Of a stretch of 64,000 nt of DNA, positions 32,427 to 41,185 are shown in pieces. The stretch comes from Paenibacillus sp. KS-LC4 (lineage in GTDB: Bacteria > Bacillota > Bacilli > Paenibacillales > Paenibacillaceae), in the NCBI RefSeq assembly GCF_036894955.1, contig NZ_CP145905.1, positions 5,789,001 to 5,853,000 on the forward strand, written 5' to 3'. The position numbers were made by a program, and so were the translations under genes. The notes under the pieces are model-generated. The model saw only the letters and a list, made by a program, of their open reading frames with translations. It made no database searches and had not been told where the DNA came from. The first letter of the stretch is position 1. Each line of letters starts with the position of its first letter.

Positions 32427-33290
32427 CTAAGATTGAGCATTCGCTCCTGCAACGATCTCGGAAATTTCCTGCGTGATTGCCGCTTGACGAGCACGGTTGT
32501 ACGTAAGCGTCAAATCGCTGATCATCTTCGTCGCATTTTTCGTCGCACTGCCCATAGCCGTCATCCTAGCACCGAACTCACTTGCCTTGCCGTCCAACAC
32601 TGCGCTGTAAATAAGCGTCTCCGCATATTTAGGCAGCAATGCCTCCAGCACGCCTTCCGGCGATGGCTCGTATTCATAAGCTGCTGTAGAAGCTGCGCTT
32701 CCGTCTACCGAATCAAGCGGCAGCAGGCGCATTTCTGTAGGAATTTGGGTAATGGCATTAACGAATTTATTGTAATAAACGTACAGCTCGTCGAAAGTGC
32801 CATCGGCAAATTTCTGAACGGCTGTTGAAGCTACGATCTTAATATCAGCAAACGTAGGAGAATCCGGAAGACCGGTTACCTCTTCTATGATCGGCATATT
32901 GCGGCGGCGGAAATAATCCCGGCCCTTCTTGCCGATGACGAACAATACGAAATCATCGTTCGACTTATGCTTACTGCGAATCGTGTCCGTTACCTTACGA
33001 AGCACGTTGGCGTTATAGCCGCCTGCCAGACCACGATCAGACGTAATGACGAGATAGCCTGTCTTTTTGATCGGACGGGTTTCCAGCATCGGGTGCTTAA
33101 CGTCTTTCGTGCCAGCAGCGATGCTTGCCACTACTTCCTTCAGCTTCTCTGAATACGGGCGGGACGCCTGTGCAGCTTCCTGCGCTCTTCTCAGCCGGGA
33201 AGCAGAGACCATCTCCATCGCCTTCGTAATCTGCTTCGTATTTTGTTTACTCTTGATTTCGCGTTTAATTTCGCGCATACCTTTAGCCAT
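32427..33290 (-). CDS. atpG: AtpG, F1 ATP synthase gamma subunit
   Basis: A 287-residue central stalk subunit. The N-terminal helix REIKREIKSKQNTKQITKAM and C-terminal helix NRARQAAITQEISEIVAGA form the coiled coil that turns inside the alpha3beta3 ring; SDRGLAGGYNANV marks the globular part. It lies between atpA and atpD as usual. The 158-bp gap upstream is longer than others in the operon and contains no gene. Confidence 0.97.
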   Translation of the reverse strand: MAKGMREIKREIKSKQNTKQITKAMEMVSASRLRRAQEAAQASRPYSEKLKEVVASIAAGTKDVKHPMLETRPIKKTGYLVITSDRGLAGGYNANVLRKVTDTIRSKHKSNDDFVLFVIGKKGRDYFRRRNMPIIEEVTGLPDSPTFADIKIVASTAVQKFADGTFDELYVYYNKFVNAITQIPTEMRLLPLDSVDGSAASTAAYEYEPSPEGVLEALLPKYAETLIYSAVLDGKASEFGARMTAMGSATKNATKMISDLTLTYNRARQAAITQEISEIVAGANAQS

Positions 33291-33448
33291 TTGGTTTCAC
33301 CCGCCTTTGTTGCCTCGCAGCTTTCCTGTACGCAAGCTCGGATATAGAGCCGCGCAAGCTATAAGGGATGGCTGCGAAGCCTAATGATTGGTACGAGCAG
33401 CATATATAAGAACTTAGAGGAACCTATCGTTCCTCGCAAGCTCCAAAA

Positions 33449-34963
33449 TTAAGCCGTTACGGCAAAGCTTTTCTTAAATTTGTTGATCGCATCAACAAGG
33501 GCTTTCTCGTTGTCAGCAACCAGATCCTTCGTATCGCGGATCGAATTGCCGATTTCCGGGTGATTGGAATCGAGGAACGCCAGGAATTCTTTCTCAAAGC
33601 GCAAAATGTCGGCAACCGGAATATCATCCAGATGACCTTTAACCGCAGAGTAGATCGAGATAACTTGCTTCTCAACCGGCATCGGCTGGTTAACGCCTTG
33701 TTTCAGAATTTCCATTGTGCGAGCACCACGGTTCAGACGAGCAAGCGTTGATTTATCAAGGTCGGAACCGAATTGCGAGAACGCTTGAAGCTCGCGGTAA
33801 GCCGCAAGGTCAAGACGGAGCGTACCGGCAACCTTCTTCATCGCTTTAATTTGTGCGGAACCGCCGACACGGGATACCGAAATACCAACGTTAACCGCTG
33901 GACGTTGACCGGAGTAGAACAGGTCTGCTTCCAGGAAGATTTGACCGTCAGTAATCGAGATAACGTTCGTCGGGATGTAAGCCGATACGTCAGAAGCTTG
34001 TGTCTCGATGAAAGGCAGGGCAGTCAAGGAACCGCCGCCTCTTGCATCGCTCAGCTTAGCTGCGCGCTCAAGCAAACGGGAGTGAAGATAGAAGACGTCA
34101 CCTGGATAAGCTTCCCGACCCGGTGGACGACGAAGCAGCAAGGAAAGCTCACGGTATGCTGCCGCTTGTTTCGACAAGTCATCATAAATAACGAGTACAT
34201 GCTCGCCTTTGTACATGAAGTATTCGCCCATCGAGCAGCCTGCATAAGGAGCCAGGAACAAGAGTGGAGCTGGCTCAGAAGCGCCCGCCGTTACAACGAT
34301 TGTATATTCCAAAGCGCCATGACGGCGAAGGGTTTCTACAACGTTAGCAACCGTGGATTGCTTTTGGCCGACAGCGACATAAATACATTTTACGCCATTG
34401 CCTTTTTGGTTGATAATCGCATCAATCGCGATTGCTGTTTTACCTGTTTGACGGTCGCCGATAATAAGCTCACGTTGACCGCGGCCAACTGGAACCATTG
34501 CGTCGATCGCTTTAATACCTGTTTGCATAGGCTCATGAACCGATTTACGGTCGATAACGCCTGGAGCCGGAGATTCAACCGGACGGGAATGCTTCGTGTT
34601 GATTGGACCTTTGCCGTCAAGCGGCTGTCCAAGCGGGTTCACGACGCGGCCCAGCAGCTCTTCGCCAACTGGAACTTCCATAATACGGCCTGTACGTTTT
34701 ACTTGATCGCCCTCACGAATGTCCTTGTAAGGACCGAGAATAACGACACCGACGTTGCTTTCTTCAAGGTTCAATGCCATGCCGACAACACCGTTGGAGA
34801 ATTCGAGCAATTCGCCTTGCATCGCATTTTCCAAACCGTGAACGCGAGCGATACCGTCACCGATGCTAATAACGGTGCCAACATCCACGACTTGAATTTC
34901 GGATTTATATTGTTCGATCTGCTGTTTAATCAGCGTGCTGATTTCATCAGGTCTGATACTCAA
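33449..34963 (-). CDS. atpA: AtpA, F1 ATP synthase alpha subunit
   Basis: A 504-residue nucleotide-binding subunit. P-loop is GDRQTGKTAIAIDAI; other landmarks are HVLVIYDDLSKQAAAYRELS and the conserved ALPFIETQASDVSAYIPTNVISITDGQ. The start was set at TTG 34963, giving MSIRPDEISTLIK, which matches the B. subtilis N-terminus and has GGGG eight bases upstream; a GTG three codons earlier directly abuts the ribosome-binding site. Confidence 0.97.
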   Translation of the reverse strand: MSIRPDEISTLIKQQIEQYKSEIQVVDVGTVISIGDGIARVHGLENAMQGELLEFSNGVVGMALNLEESNVGVVILGPYKDIREGDQVKRTGRIMEVPVGEELLGRVVNPLGQPLDGKGPINTKHSRPVESPAPGVIDRKSVHEPMQTGIKAIDAMVPVGRGQRELIIGDRQTGKTAIAIDAIINQKGNGVKCIYVAVGQKQSTVANVVETLRRHGALEYTIVVTAGASEPAPLLFLAPYAGCSMGEYFMYKGEHVLVIYDDLSKQAAAYRELSLLLRRPPGREAYPGDVFYLHSRLLERAAKLSDARGGGSLTALPFIETQASDVSAYIPTNVISITDGQIFLEADLFYSGQRPAVNVGISVSRVGGSAQIKAMKKVAGTLRLDLAAYRELQAFSQFGSDLDKSTLARLNRGARTMEILKQGVNQPMPVEKQVISIYSAVKGHLDDIPVADILRFEKEFLAFLDSNHPEIGNSIRDTKDLVADNEKALVDAINKFKKSFAVTA

Positions 34964-34978
34964 TTCGCTCACCCCTAT

Positions 34979-35527
34979 CTACAGTGCTTTAGATTTTAAC
35001 TGTTTTTCTAACCGTTCAAGCTTGCCGGACAAGCTGCCATCATAGAGACGGTCGCCAATGCGAACCTTCACTCCACCCAGAAGGGCAGGCTCTACAACTT
35101 GCTCGGCAATAATCGTTTTGCCCGTCAAACCGCCGAACTGTGCTGCAACCTCTGCCAGTTCTGCGTCATTCAGCTGACGAGCTGTATATACAGTCGCATG
35201 CGCTTGCTTAAGCACTTCGCCTGCGATTTTTGCAAACGCTTCGTTAATTTCTACAATTAGCTCCTGACGCCCGCGCACAAAAATCAGCTCCAGCGTATTC
35301 AGCAGCAATTCGGAAATGCTTCCACCGAAAGCGGCCTTAAGAACGGCCAGCTTCTTCGAAGCATCAATATTCGGATAGCTTAGAAACTTTTGAATTTCCA
35401 GATCTTCTCCAAGCGTTTGTGCAATAGCTTGCAGCTGCTGCTCTACCTCAGAAATAATGCCGCCTTGCTGTGCAAGCTCGAACAACGCTTTGGCGTAGCG
35501 CTTCGCTACCGCTGCGTCCCGGCTCAT
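34979..35527 (-). CDS. atpH: AtpH, F1 ATP synthase delta subunit
   Basis: A 182-residue peripheral stalk subunit that joins the b dimer to the top of F1. N-terminal six-helix domain starts AVAKRYAKALFELAQQGG; the C-terminal part ends LLGGVKVRIGDRLYDGSLSGKLERL, the usual delta signature. ATG overlaps the atpF stop (ATGA). Confidence 0.96.
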   Translation of the reverse strand: MSRDAAVAKRYAKALFELAQQGGIISEVEQQLQAIAQTLGEDLEIQKFLSYPNIDASKKLAVLKAAFGGSISELLLNTLELIFVRGRQELIVEINEAFAKIAGEVLKQAHATVYTARQLNDAELAEVAAQFGGLTGKTIIAEQVVEPALLGGVKVRIGDRLYDGSLSGKLERLEKQLKSKAL

Positions 35528-36006
35528 TTGCCGCTTACTTCTTTCAGGTATTGATTAACAAGCTGCTCCTGCGATTTCTCATCGACCTGCTTCTCAATGA
35601 TTTTCGAAGCGATTTGAACAGAGATGCCGCCAACTTCAGAACGAAGGGCTGCAATTGCCTTGTTTTTCTCGCTTTCGATGTCTTTAAGAGCATCATCTTT
35701 CAAACGAGACGCCTCTGTCTTAGCTGTATTCACAATCTCATCAGCTTGCTTGCTGCTTGTAACTCTCGATTGCTCAATAATTTCGTAAGCCTCTTTACGA
35801 GCCTGCTCAAGAGCCGCTTTCTGCTCAACCATTTGCTGTTCAGCTTGCTTACGGCTGGATTCAGCTGTATTCATCTGTTCAAGCACGAGCTGTCTCCGTT
35901 TCTCCATAACGCTGAGCAGCGGGCCGAATGCGTACTTGTTCAGCAACCAGTACAATACTAAAAAAGCTACTATCGCATATACTGTCGATTCCCAATGCCA
36001 TCCCAT
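35524..36006 (-). CDS. atpF: AtpF, Fo ATP synthase b subunit
   Basis: A 160-residue stator subunit with one N-terminal membrane helix (STVYAIVAFLVLYWLLNKYAFGPL) followed by a long charged coiled coil rich in Glu, Lys and Ala. ATG 36006 with AAAGGAG eight bases upstream is preferred over an ATG 12 codons earlier. It precedes atpH with a four-base overlap. Confidence 0.95.
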   Translation of the reverse strand: MGWHWESTVYAIVAFLVLYWLLNKYAFGPLLSVMEKRRQLVLEQMNTAESSRKQAEQQMVEQKAALEQARKEAYEIIEQSRVTSSKQADEIVNTAKTEASRLKDDALKDIESEKNKAIAALRSEVGGISVQIASKIIEKQVDEKSQEQLVNQYLKEVSGK

Positions 36007-36095
36007 TAAAGACACTCCTTTCCTACCACAAAATTGTCTCAATCATAGCGAAGGCGAAGAGGGCTAGGCCTTCCCCGCCAGATGCGTGTTTTGAA

Positions 36096-36308
36096 TTATT
36101 TAAAGAATGCAAGGAAGCCGATAACTACGCCGATAATCGGCACAACTTCGACGATACCTACACCGATAAACATAGTTGTTTGCAGTTTGCCTTGAAGCTC
36201 AGGCTGACGAGCGATACCTTCAACTGTTTTGCTGACGATCATACCGTTACCTACGCCTGCGCCGATAGCGCCCAAACCAACTGCCAATGCTGCTGCCAAT
36301 ACTTCCAT
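36096..36308 (-). CDS. atpE: AtpE, Fo ATP synthase c subunit
   Basis: A 70-residue hairpin of two membrane helices forming the rotor ring. The Gly-rich first helix (LAVGLGAIGAGVGNGMI), the ARQPE loop that contacts gamma/epsilon, and the second helix with the ion-carrying Glu (FIGVGIVEVVPIIGVVIGF) are all present. ATG 36308 with GGAGG nine bases upstream gives the family-typical MEVLAAALA start. Confidence 0.97.
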   Translation of the reverse strand: MEVLAAALAVGLGAIGAGVGNGMIVSKTVEGIARQPELQGKLQTTMFIGVGIVEVVPIIGVVIGFLAFFK

Positions 36309-36393
36309 TTTTAAAATCCTCCTCAATAATATCTCGTTTTGGTTTTGTATTGCTAACCTAGGGGGTAATTAAATCCTAGGCATAAAGCTTAAC

Positions 36394-37152
36394 TTAATGG
36401 TCTTCCTCGTGAATTGCAGCCTGTGAAATGTACACCATCGTAAGCATAGTGAACAAGAAGGCCTGAATCGCACCGACAAAGATACTGAATGCTTGCCAAG
36501 CAGCGAGGAACGGAGTTCCGATAACTCCCAGCATCAAGATGGTCGAGATCAGCACTTCGCCCGCATAAATGTTAGCGAATAGCCGTAGTGCCAAAGTTAC
36601 TGGCTTCGAGATTGTCTCGATCAAGTTGATCGGCAGAAAAATCGGGAACGGATGGAAATAGTGTTTCACGTAATGCTTCGTGTTCATCTTCAAGCCCAGA
36701 TAATGGACGAGGATGAATACGATTAGCGCCAAGCCAGCTGTTACGGAAAGGTCAGCCGTAGGTGATTTCCACCAAGCCATCTCCAGATGTCCGCCCTTCG
36801 ATTGCAGCAGCTCCTCTGTAATACCTAGCGCCGGGTAAGCGTGATGGACATCCGTCACGATACCGAAAGGCAAACCAAGCAGGTTGGAGATGAAAATAAA
36901 CATAATCAACGTCATACCCAAGGAAATGAAAGGCTTGACGCGGTTAAGCGGCATTGCGCTGGAAATCAGATTGTGAACAAATTCGACGACCCATTCCAAA
37001 AAGTTTTGCATCTTGGAAGGGTTGTCCACCGATAAATTGCTCACAGCAAGTCTCGCCACAATAAACGTGATGATGGCGGAAACCGTTATCGCAATAAACG
37101 TTGAAATGTCGATCTGTAGCGATCCGAGCTGCCACACCGGAAATTCATGCAT
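36394..37152 (-). CDS. atpB: AtpB, Fo ATP synthase a subunit
   Basis: A 252-residue stator channel subunit with about five or six membrane helices. The essential Arg is in PVTLALRLFANIYAGEVLI; further family segments are PINLIETISKP and the C-terminal QAFLFTMLTMVYISQA. It lies second in line after the accessory genes atpZ and atpI, before atpE, as usual in Bacillales. Confidence 0.96.
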   Translation of the reverse strand: MHEFPVWQLGSLQIDISTFIAITVSAIITFIVARLAVSNLSVDNPSKMQNFLEWVVEFVHNLISSAMPLNRVKPFISLGMTLIMFIFISNLLGLPFGIVTDVHHAYPALGITEELLQSKGGHLEMAWWKSPTADLSVTAGLALIVFILVHYLGLKMNTKHYVKHYFHPFPIFLPINLIETISKPVTLALRLFANIYAGEVLISTILMLGVIGTPFLAAWQAFSIFVGAIQAFLFTMLTMVYISQAAIHEEDH

Positions 37153-37174
37153 GTAAAATTCTCACCCCTTTCCA

Positions 37175-37543
37175 CTAAAGTTTATTTCTATTATGAATAT
37201 AAGCTGCTACCAGAAGAATAAAAGGCATAACCATACAGCCAATTAATGCGGCTGGCATGCTGAAGTCTTCCGGAAAGCGATAAGCTACCATGGCAACCAG
37301 CAGCACCATAGCGATGCGGCTTCCAAGTCCCATACCCATTCTGCGAGAATTTCCTCCTGCTGCTTTAAGCGTAATCATTTCCACTCTGCGCCTCAGTAAA
37401 AACGCATTCATGAAACTCGCTGCAAGCCCTAGCAGAAGACCAAGAGCGACCGTTCGCAGGTCCGGCATCAATGCCCAGACAAGCAGACATACCCCCATCG
37501 CGAAGAGCAAAGACCGTACTGCGGTGTTCATTATTTTATCCAT
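37175..37543 (-). CDS. atpI: AtpI-like ATP synthase accessory membrane protein
   Basis: A 122-residue protein with four hydrophobic segments (LLFAMGVCLLVWALM, LGLLLGLAASFMNAFLL, IAMVLLVAMVAYRF, ALIGCMVMPFILLVAAYI). Position between atpZ and atpB and the pattern match the AtpI family, linked to c-ring assembly and Mg uptake in Bacillus. ATG 37543 has GGAGG six bases upstream; it overlaps the end of atpZ. Confidence 0.88.
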   Translation of the reverse strand: MDKIMNTAVRSLLFAMGVCLLVWALMPDLRTVALGLLLGLAASFMNAFLLRRRVEMITLKAAGGNSRRMGMGLGSRIAMVLLVAMVAYRFPEDFSMPAALIGCMVMPFILLVAAYIHNRNKL

Positions 37544-37769
37544 CGGCATCCTCCATTACCTTCTTCACAAGCAGAATGCCTGAGAGAAGACCGACAGCCA
37601 GACCGACCAGTATGCCCCCGACCGTCCAACCCGAACCTCCGCCAAAGCGTTCACCGAGCGACGATCCGAGAAAGTACCCTAAAAAGATACAAATAGCGAC
37701 TTGCAGTCCGAGTCCGCCGACAAGACCTGCCGCGAACAGCGGATTGTCTCTTCTGTTCTTTTTATCCAT
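37536..37769 (-). CDS. AtpZ/AtpI-family small membrane protein
   Basis: A 77-residue protein with two membrane segments (AGLVGGLGLQVAICIFLGYFLG and GILVGLAVGLLSGILLVKK) separated by the Gly-rich loop ERFGGGSGWTVG. This is the AtpZ-type F0F1-ATPase accessory family commonly encoded first in the operon. ATG 37769 was chosen over a TTG six codons upstream because AGGGG is at normal spacing. Its 3' end overlaps atpI by eight bases. Confidence 0.85.
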   Translation of the reverse strand: MDKKNRRDNPLFAAGLVGGLGLQVAICIFLGYFLGSSLGERFGGGSGWTVGGILVGLAVGLLSGILLVKKVMEDADG

Positions 37770-37796
37770 GGCCCATACCCCTGTCAATCCTCATTT

Positions 37797-37826
37797 ATTT
37801 TATCCAAGCGGCGCAAGGTTTGTCAA
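37797..37826 (-). promoter_or_regulatory. Sigma-A promoter of the atp operon
   Basis: Minus strand TTGACA (37826-37821), 18 bp, then TAAAAT (37802-37797), with an A/T-rich start region 28 bp before the atpZ ATG. The -35 is perfect and the -10 matches five of six bases. Confidence 0.8.
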
Positions 37827-37835
37827 TTGATAATC

Positions 37836-37856
37836 CTGTATAGTTTTACTGTACAG
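37836..37856. promoter_or_regulatory. Palindrome 1 upstream of the atp promoter
   Basis: CTGTATAGT-TTT-ACTGTACAG, an inverted repeat with eight of nine paired positions, ends 9 bp upstream of the -35 hexamer. Its core (TxTAxAGT-N3-ACTGTA) matches palindrome 2 at 37902-37920. Confidence 0.6.
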
Positions 37857-37901
37857 ATTGCCCAAAAACCAGTCAAATCAAGCATTCAGAGCCGACAAAA
37901 C

Positions 37902-37920
37902 CATACAGTACAACTGTATG
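37902..37920. promoter_or_regulatory. Palindrome 2 upstream of the atp promoter
   Basis: CATACAGT-ACA-ACTGTATG is a perfect inverted repeat with a 3-bp spacer. Its centre is 65 bp from that of palindrome 1, about six helical turns, so two dimers could sit on the same face. It is in the gap before mnaA ends and shows no T tract, so it is not a normal terminator. Confidence 0.6.
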
Positions 37921-37958
37921 CTGTGCATTGCGCCGCTATTTATAAGACCAGGTGTAAA

Positions 37959-39107
37959 CTATGAACGTTGTGTGAACGGATCAGGACGCTCCGCATTTCT
38001 TCCAAAATGATGCAGCAAAGCTTGCACGATACGTGTCGAAGCTTGTCCATCGCCGTATGGATTTGCCGCATGGCTCATCCTTTCATATAAGGAAGCATCG
38101 TTAAGCAAGGCGCTTGCCCGACTATAAACAACCTCTTCATCCGTACCCACTAGCTCAAGTGTACCCGCGTCAATACCTTCAGGACGCTCTGTTGTATCGC
38201 GCAGCACCAGCGTCGGCACGCCAAACGAAGGAGCTTCCTCCTGCAGGCCGCCGGAATCGGTCAAAATCATGTAGGCATGTGGATAAAAATTGTGGAATTC
38301 AAACACGTCCAGCGGATCGATAAGCTGAATACGCGGATGACCGCCGAGAATTTCCATTGCCGGTTCTTTGACGGCTGGGTTCGGGTGAACGGCATAAACA
38401 ATGGCAACATCCTCATGCTCATCTGCAATGCGCTTTACCGCACGGAAAATATTGCGATGCGGCTCGCCCAGCGACTCGCGGCGATGCGCCGTCATTAGGA
38501 TCATCCGTTTTCCCTTAGCCCAGTCGATAACCGGGTGAGCAAAAGAAGGATCAACGGTGTATTGGAATACGTCCGTTGCCGTATTGCCTGTCACATAAAC
38601 CGTGGATTCCGACTTATTCTCCTTGAGCAGGTTGTTCGCCGACCACGAGGTCGGAGCAAAATGCACATCAGACAACACGCCTGCAAGCTGGCGGTTCATC
38701 TCTTCCGGGTACGGAGACAGCTTGTTCCAGGTCCGAAGGCCCGCTTCCACATGTCCAACCTGGATTTGCTTCAGGAAAGCAGCATAGCTGGCAAGGAACG
38801 TCGTCTGCGTGTCACCGTGCACCAGCACGATATCCGGCTTTGCTTCCGCCAAAATCGGATCAAGGCCCTCCAGAACGCGTACGGTCGTTTCCGTTAGCGT
38901 TTGACGGTCCTTCATCACATTCAAATCATAGTTCGGCTGGATTTCAAAAAAATCAAGCACCTGATCCAGCATATGACGGTGCTGCGCAGTTACGCAGACG
39001 ATAGATTCAATATCGTCCGAGTGCTTGTTCAACTCAAGAACAAGCGGCGCCATTTTAACTGCCTCCGGGCGCGTACCGAAAATAGTCATTACTTTTAATT
39101 TGGACAA
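37959..39107 (-). CDS. mnaA: MnaA/WecB, UDP-N-acetylglucosamine 2-epimerase
   Basis: A 382-residue cytoplasmic enzyme converting UDP-GlcNAc to UDP-ManNAc for teichoic acid linkage units and other surface glycans. Landmarks: TIFGTRPEAVKMAPLVLEL, VHGDTQTTFLASYAAF, GHVEAGLRT, PEEMNRQL, TAHRRESLG and TDSGGLQEEAPSFG. It starts at TTG 39107 with GGAG nine bases upstream. It lies between upp and the atp operon. Confidence 0.95.
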   Translation of the reverse strand: MSKLKVMTIFGTRPEAVKMAPLVLELNKHSDDIESIVCVTAQHRHMLDQVLDFFEIQPNYDLNVMKDRQTLTETTVRVLEGLDPILAEAKPDIVLVHGDTQTTFLASYAAFLKQIQVGHVEAGLRTWNKLSPYPEEMNRQLAGVLSDVHFAPTSWSANNLLKENKSESTVYVTGNTATDVFQYTVDPSFAHPVIDWAKGKRMILMTAHRRESLGEPHRNIFRAVKRIADEHEDVAIVYAVHPNPAVKEPAMEILGGHPRIQLIDPLDVFEFHNFYPHAYMILTDSGGLQEEAPSFGVPTLVLRDTTERPEGIDAGTLELVGTDEEVVYSRASALLNDASLYERMSHAANPYGDGQASTRIVQALLHHFGRNAERPDPFTQRS

Positions 39108-39146
39108 AACAATTCACTCCTATAATCTGCTTGCGCCAGGCAGGCG

Positions 39147-39776
39147 CTAATTAGTGCCGAACATGCGGTCGCCCGCGTCGCCAAGACCTGGAACAATATA
39201 GCCCTTCTCGTTCAGACACTCATCCAGCGCAGCAATATAAATATCAATGTCCGGATGCGCCTCCTGCACGGCCTTCACGCCTTCAGGCGCAGCAATGAGA
39301 CACATTAGCTTAATATGCTCACAGTCGCGTTTTTTGAGCGCAGTAATAGCCGCGATTGCGGAGCCGCCAGTCGCCAGCATCGGATCTACAACAACGAGCA
39401 GACGATTCGGAGCATCCGTCGGCAGGTTGATATAATATTCCGTCGGCTGCAGCGTCTCATGATCGCGGAACAAGCCGATATGACCAACCTTTGCAGCAGG
39501 AATCAGCTTCAAAATACCTTCTACCATGCCAAGACCAGCGCGCAAAATCGGAACAAGACCGAGCATCCGGCCCGATACAACCTTCGATGGCGTCTCCGCA
39601 ACCGGCGTTTGCACCGTAATCGTTTCAAGCGGAATGTCCCTTGTAATTTCATATGCCATTAATGTTGCTACTTCATCAACCAATTCCCGAAAATCTTTCG
39701 TATTCGTATCTTTATTCCGAATAAAGGTCAGCTTATGCTGGATTAACGGATGGTCGCAGATGACCAATTTGCTCAT
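39147..39776 (-). CDS. upp: Upp, uracil phosphoribosyltransferase
   Basis: A 209-residue salvage enzyme making UMP from uracil and PRPP. It has the dimer/active-site segment GRMLGLVPILRAGLGMVEG, the PRPP loop VDPMLATGGSA and the C-terminal uracil site YIVPGLGDAGDRMFGTN. Length and order are standard. In B. subtilis upp is also followed by the atp operon and preceded by glyA. Confidence 0.97.
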   Translation of the reverse strand: MSKLVICDHPLIQHKLTFIRNKDTNTKDFRELVDEVATLMAYEITRDIPLETITVQTPVAETPSKVVSGRMLGLVPILRAGLGMVEGILKLIPAAKVGHIGLFRDHETLQPTEYYINLPTDAPNRLLVVVDPMLATGGSAIAAITALKKRDCEHIKLMCLIAAPEGVKAVQEAHPDIDIYIAALDECLNEKGYIVPGLGDAGDRMFGTN

Positions 39777-39898
39777 GGAGCGTTATTCCTCCTGTGTGAT
39801 AACGTATTTCTGTATCAGTAGACACAATCCCGTATATTATAGCATTGTAAAAGGCCTGATGCATCCTGTGATTTTTCACTTTGAAAAATCGTCCATTT

Positions 39899-40990
39899 TC
39901 AGCTGCTGCAGCCGCCGCCACAGCCACCACCGCCGTCTCCCCCGCTGCTGCCTCCGCAGGAGCTGGATGAGTCGCTGCCGCTGTCATGACCGCCGCCGGA
40001 ATCATCACGGTCATGAGAGGAGCCCAATCCGTCGCAGCCGTACGTCGAGGACCCGCTGCTATTGGCATCTCTTTGGGCTTTTGACTGCGCTGCATGCATT
40101 TGCTCGGCAAAGTCATTAGGCGAAGAAGTGGATAGGGAATGAAAAATGAGCAAGCCGGACAGCATGCCTGTCGCTCCGATTACCGGATCATAGCCGCCAT
40201 TCCAGGAGGAAGGGGCTCCCCCCGGATAAGCCTTAGCCTGCTCATCGCTGCTATGAAGCTGCGATTTCAAGCGCCACTGCAAATAATTTATCGTCTTCTG
40301 CATATCAGGATATGCTGCCGCTGCCTTTGCATTAAACCACTTCTCCATCAGCGCCTGCTCCGATTGCTCGGCAAACTCATCCATCCACTCGCGAGGGAGC
40401 GGCATCTTGAAAAATGCGCCCCACACCCGCCCGCTTGCCGGCGTTTGCTGAAACAGCTCTGTGTATACCCAATCAAACCACGCTCGGCCATCGACATTTG
40501 GACGTTCATTTTCAGCGTGCGGGGCATGATGAATCAGACTGCCGCAGAAGGATGTGCAAAACTGCTCATACTCCCGTGTAAACATCAGCATTTCATGCCA
40601 GATGAGATCCGCGCGGCCGCTGTACATCGGAACTCCCCGGAGCAACCCGCACATAAGGAAAAACCGTTTCAGCTCGAAGAAGGTCCATTTCCATTCCTTA
40701 TCGGACAGGCTCGGCAGCTGCTTGAGCACCCGATCCTTGATCCGGTTTTCAAAATCATTCGTAAGGGCAGCCTCAAGACGCTCGGCAGCCGGGCGGGCAG
40801 GATGCTCATAAGGAACACCCAGCGCAAGCGGCGGCTCCTCCGAAGGCCAAGAGGTTAACGACAAGCTTCGTTTGCCCCGCGAGGAGCCATTTTCATTTCT
40901 TTGTTGCCAACGATTGGCTCGGGTTACACTTACAATTACTATTCCGATAATGACAACGACAATCAGAACGAGAAAGATCGTATCGCTCAT
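39899..40990 (-). CDS. Unknown membrane-anchored protein with Gly/Ser/Cys-rich tail
   Basis: A 363-residue protein I do not recognise with confidence. It starts with one membrane helix (TIFLVLIVVVIIGIVIVSV), followed by a basic linker and a helical domain containing RADLIWHEMLMFTREYEQFC and GSLIHHAPH. That spacing (Trp-His, later Tyr-x-x-Phe-Cys, then His-His) recalls the DUF1399 glycine-rich-domain proteins, though this is a guess. A second hydrophobic patch (ATGMLSGLLIFHSL) precedes a tail of about 75 residues of Ser, Gly, Asp and Cys ending CGGSSGGDGGGGCGGGC. It stands between glyA and upp, where B. subtilis has no gene. ATG 40990 directly precedes the membrane helix. Confidence 0.65.
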   Translation of the reverse strand: MSDTIFLVLIVVVIIGIVIVSVTRANRWQQRNENGSSRGKRSLSLTSWPSEEPPLALGVPYEHPARPAAERLEAALTNDFENRIKDRVLKQLPSLSDKEWKWTFFELKRFFLMCGLLRGVPMYSGRADLIWHEMLMFTREYEQFCTSFCGSLIHHAPHAENERPNVDGRAWFDWVYTELFQQTPASGRVWGAFFKMPLPREWMDEFAEQSEQALMEKWFNAKAAAAYPDMQKTINYLQWRLKSQLHSSDEQAKAYPGGAPSSWNGGYDPVIGATGMLSGLLIFHSLSTSSPNDFAEQMHAAQSKAQRDANSSGSSTYGCDGLGSSHDRDDSGGGHDSGSDSSSSCGGSSGGDGGGGCGGGCSS

Positions 40991-41132
40991 GGCTGTACCA
41001 TCACCTTCCATTTAGCTTTGTCTGTACTATTGTAGCATGCCGAATGTCTTTCCTGCATAACATATCTACCATAAATGAATAAAATTCCCTTTTTGTAGCG
41101 TGACGAAAGCGTCCAAACGCTTGTTTATACGC

Positions 41133-41173
41133 AAAAATGCCGCAAAGAGGCCAAAGCCCTATGCGGCATTTTT
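41133..41173 (-). terminator. Terminator of glyA
   Basis: Minus strand AAAATGCCGCA ... TGCGGCATTTT forms a stem of about 11 bp with a loop containing GGGCTTTGGCC and ends in a T run. It follows the glyA stop by 13 bp. Confidence 0.88.
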
Positions 41174-41185
41174 CATAGTTTAAGC

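Noticed and set aside
33773..34999. Long plus-strand open frame antisense to atpA
   Set aside because: atpA is unmistakable on the minus strand; the antisense frame is a codon-bias shadow with no known domain.
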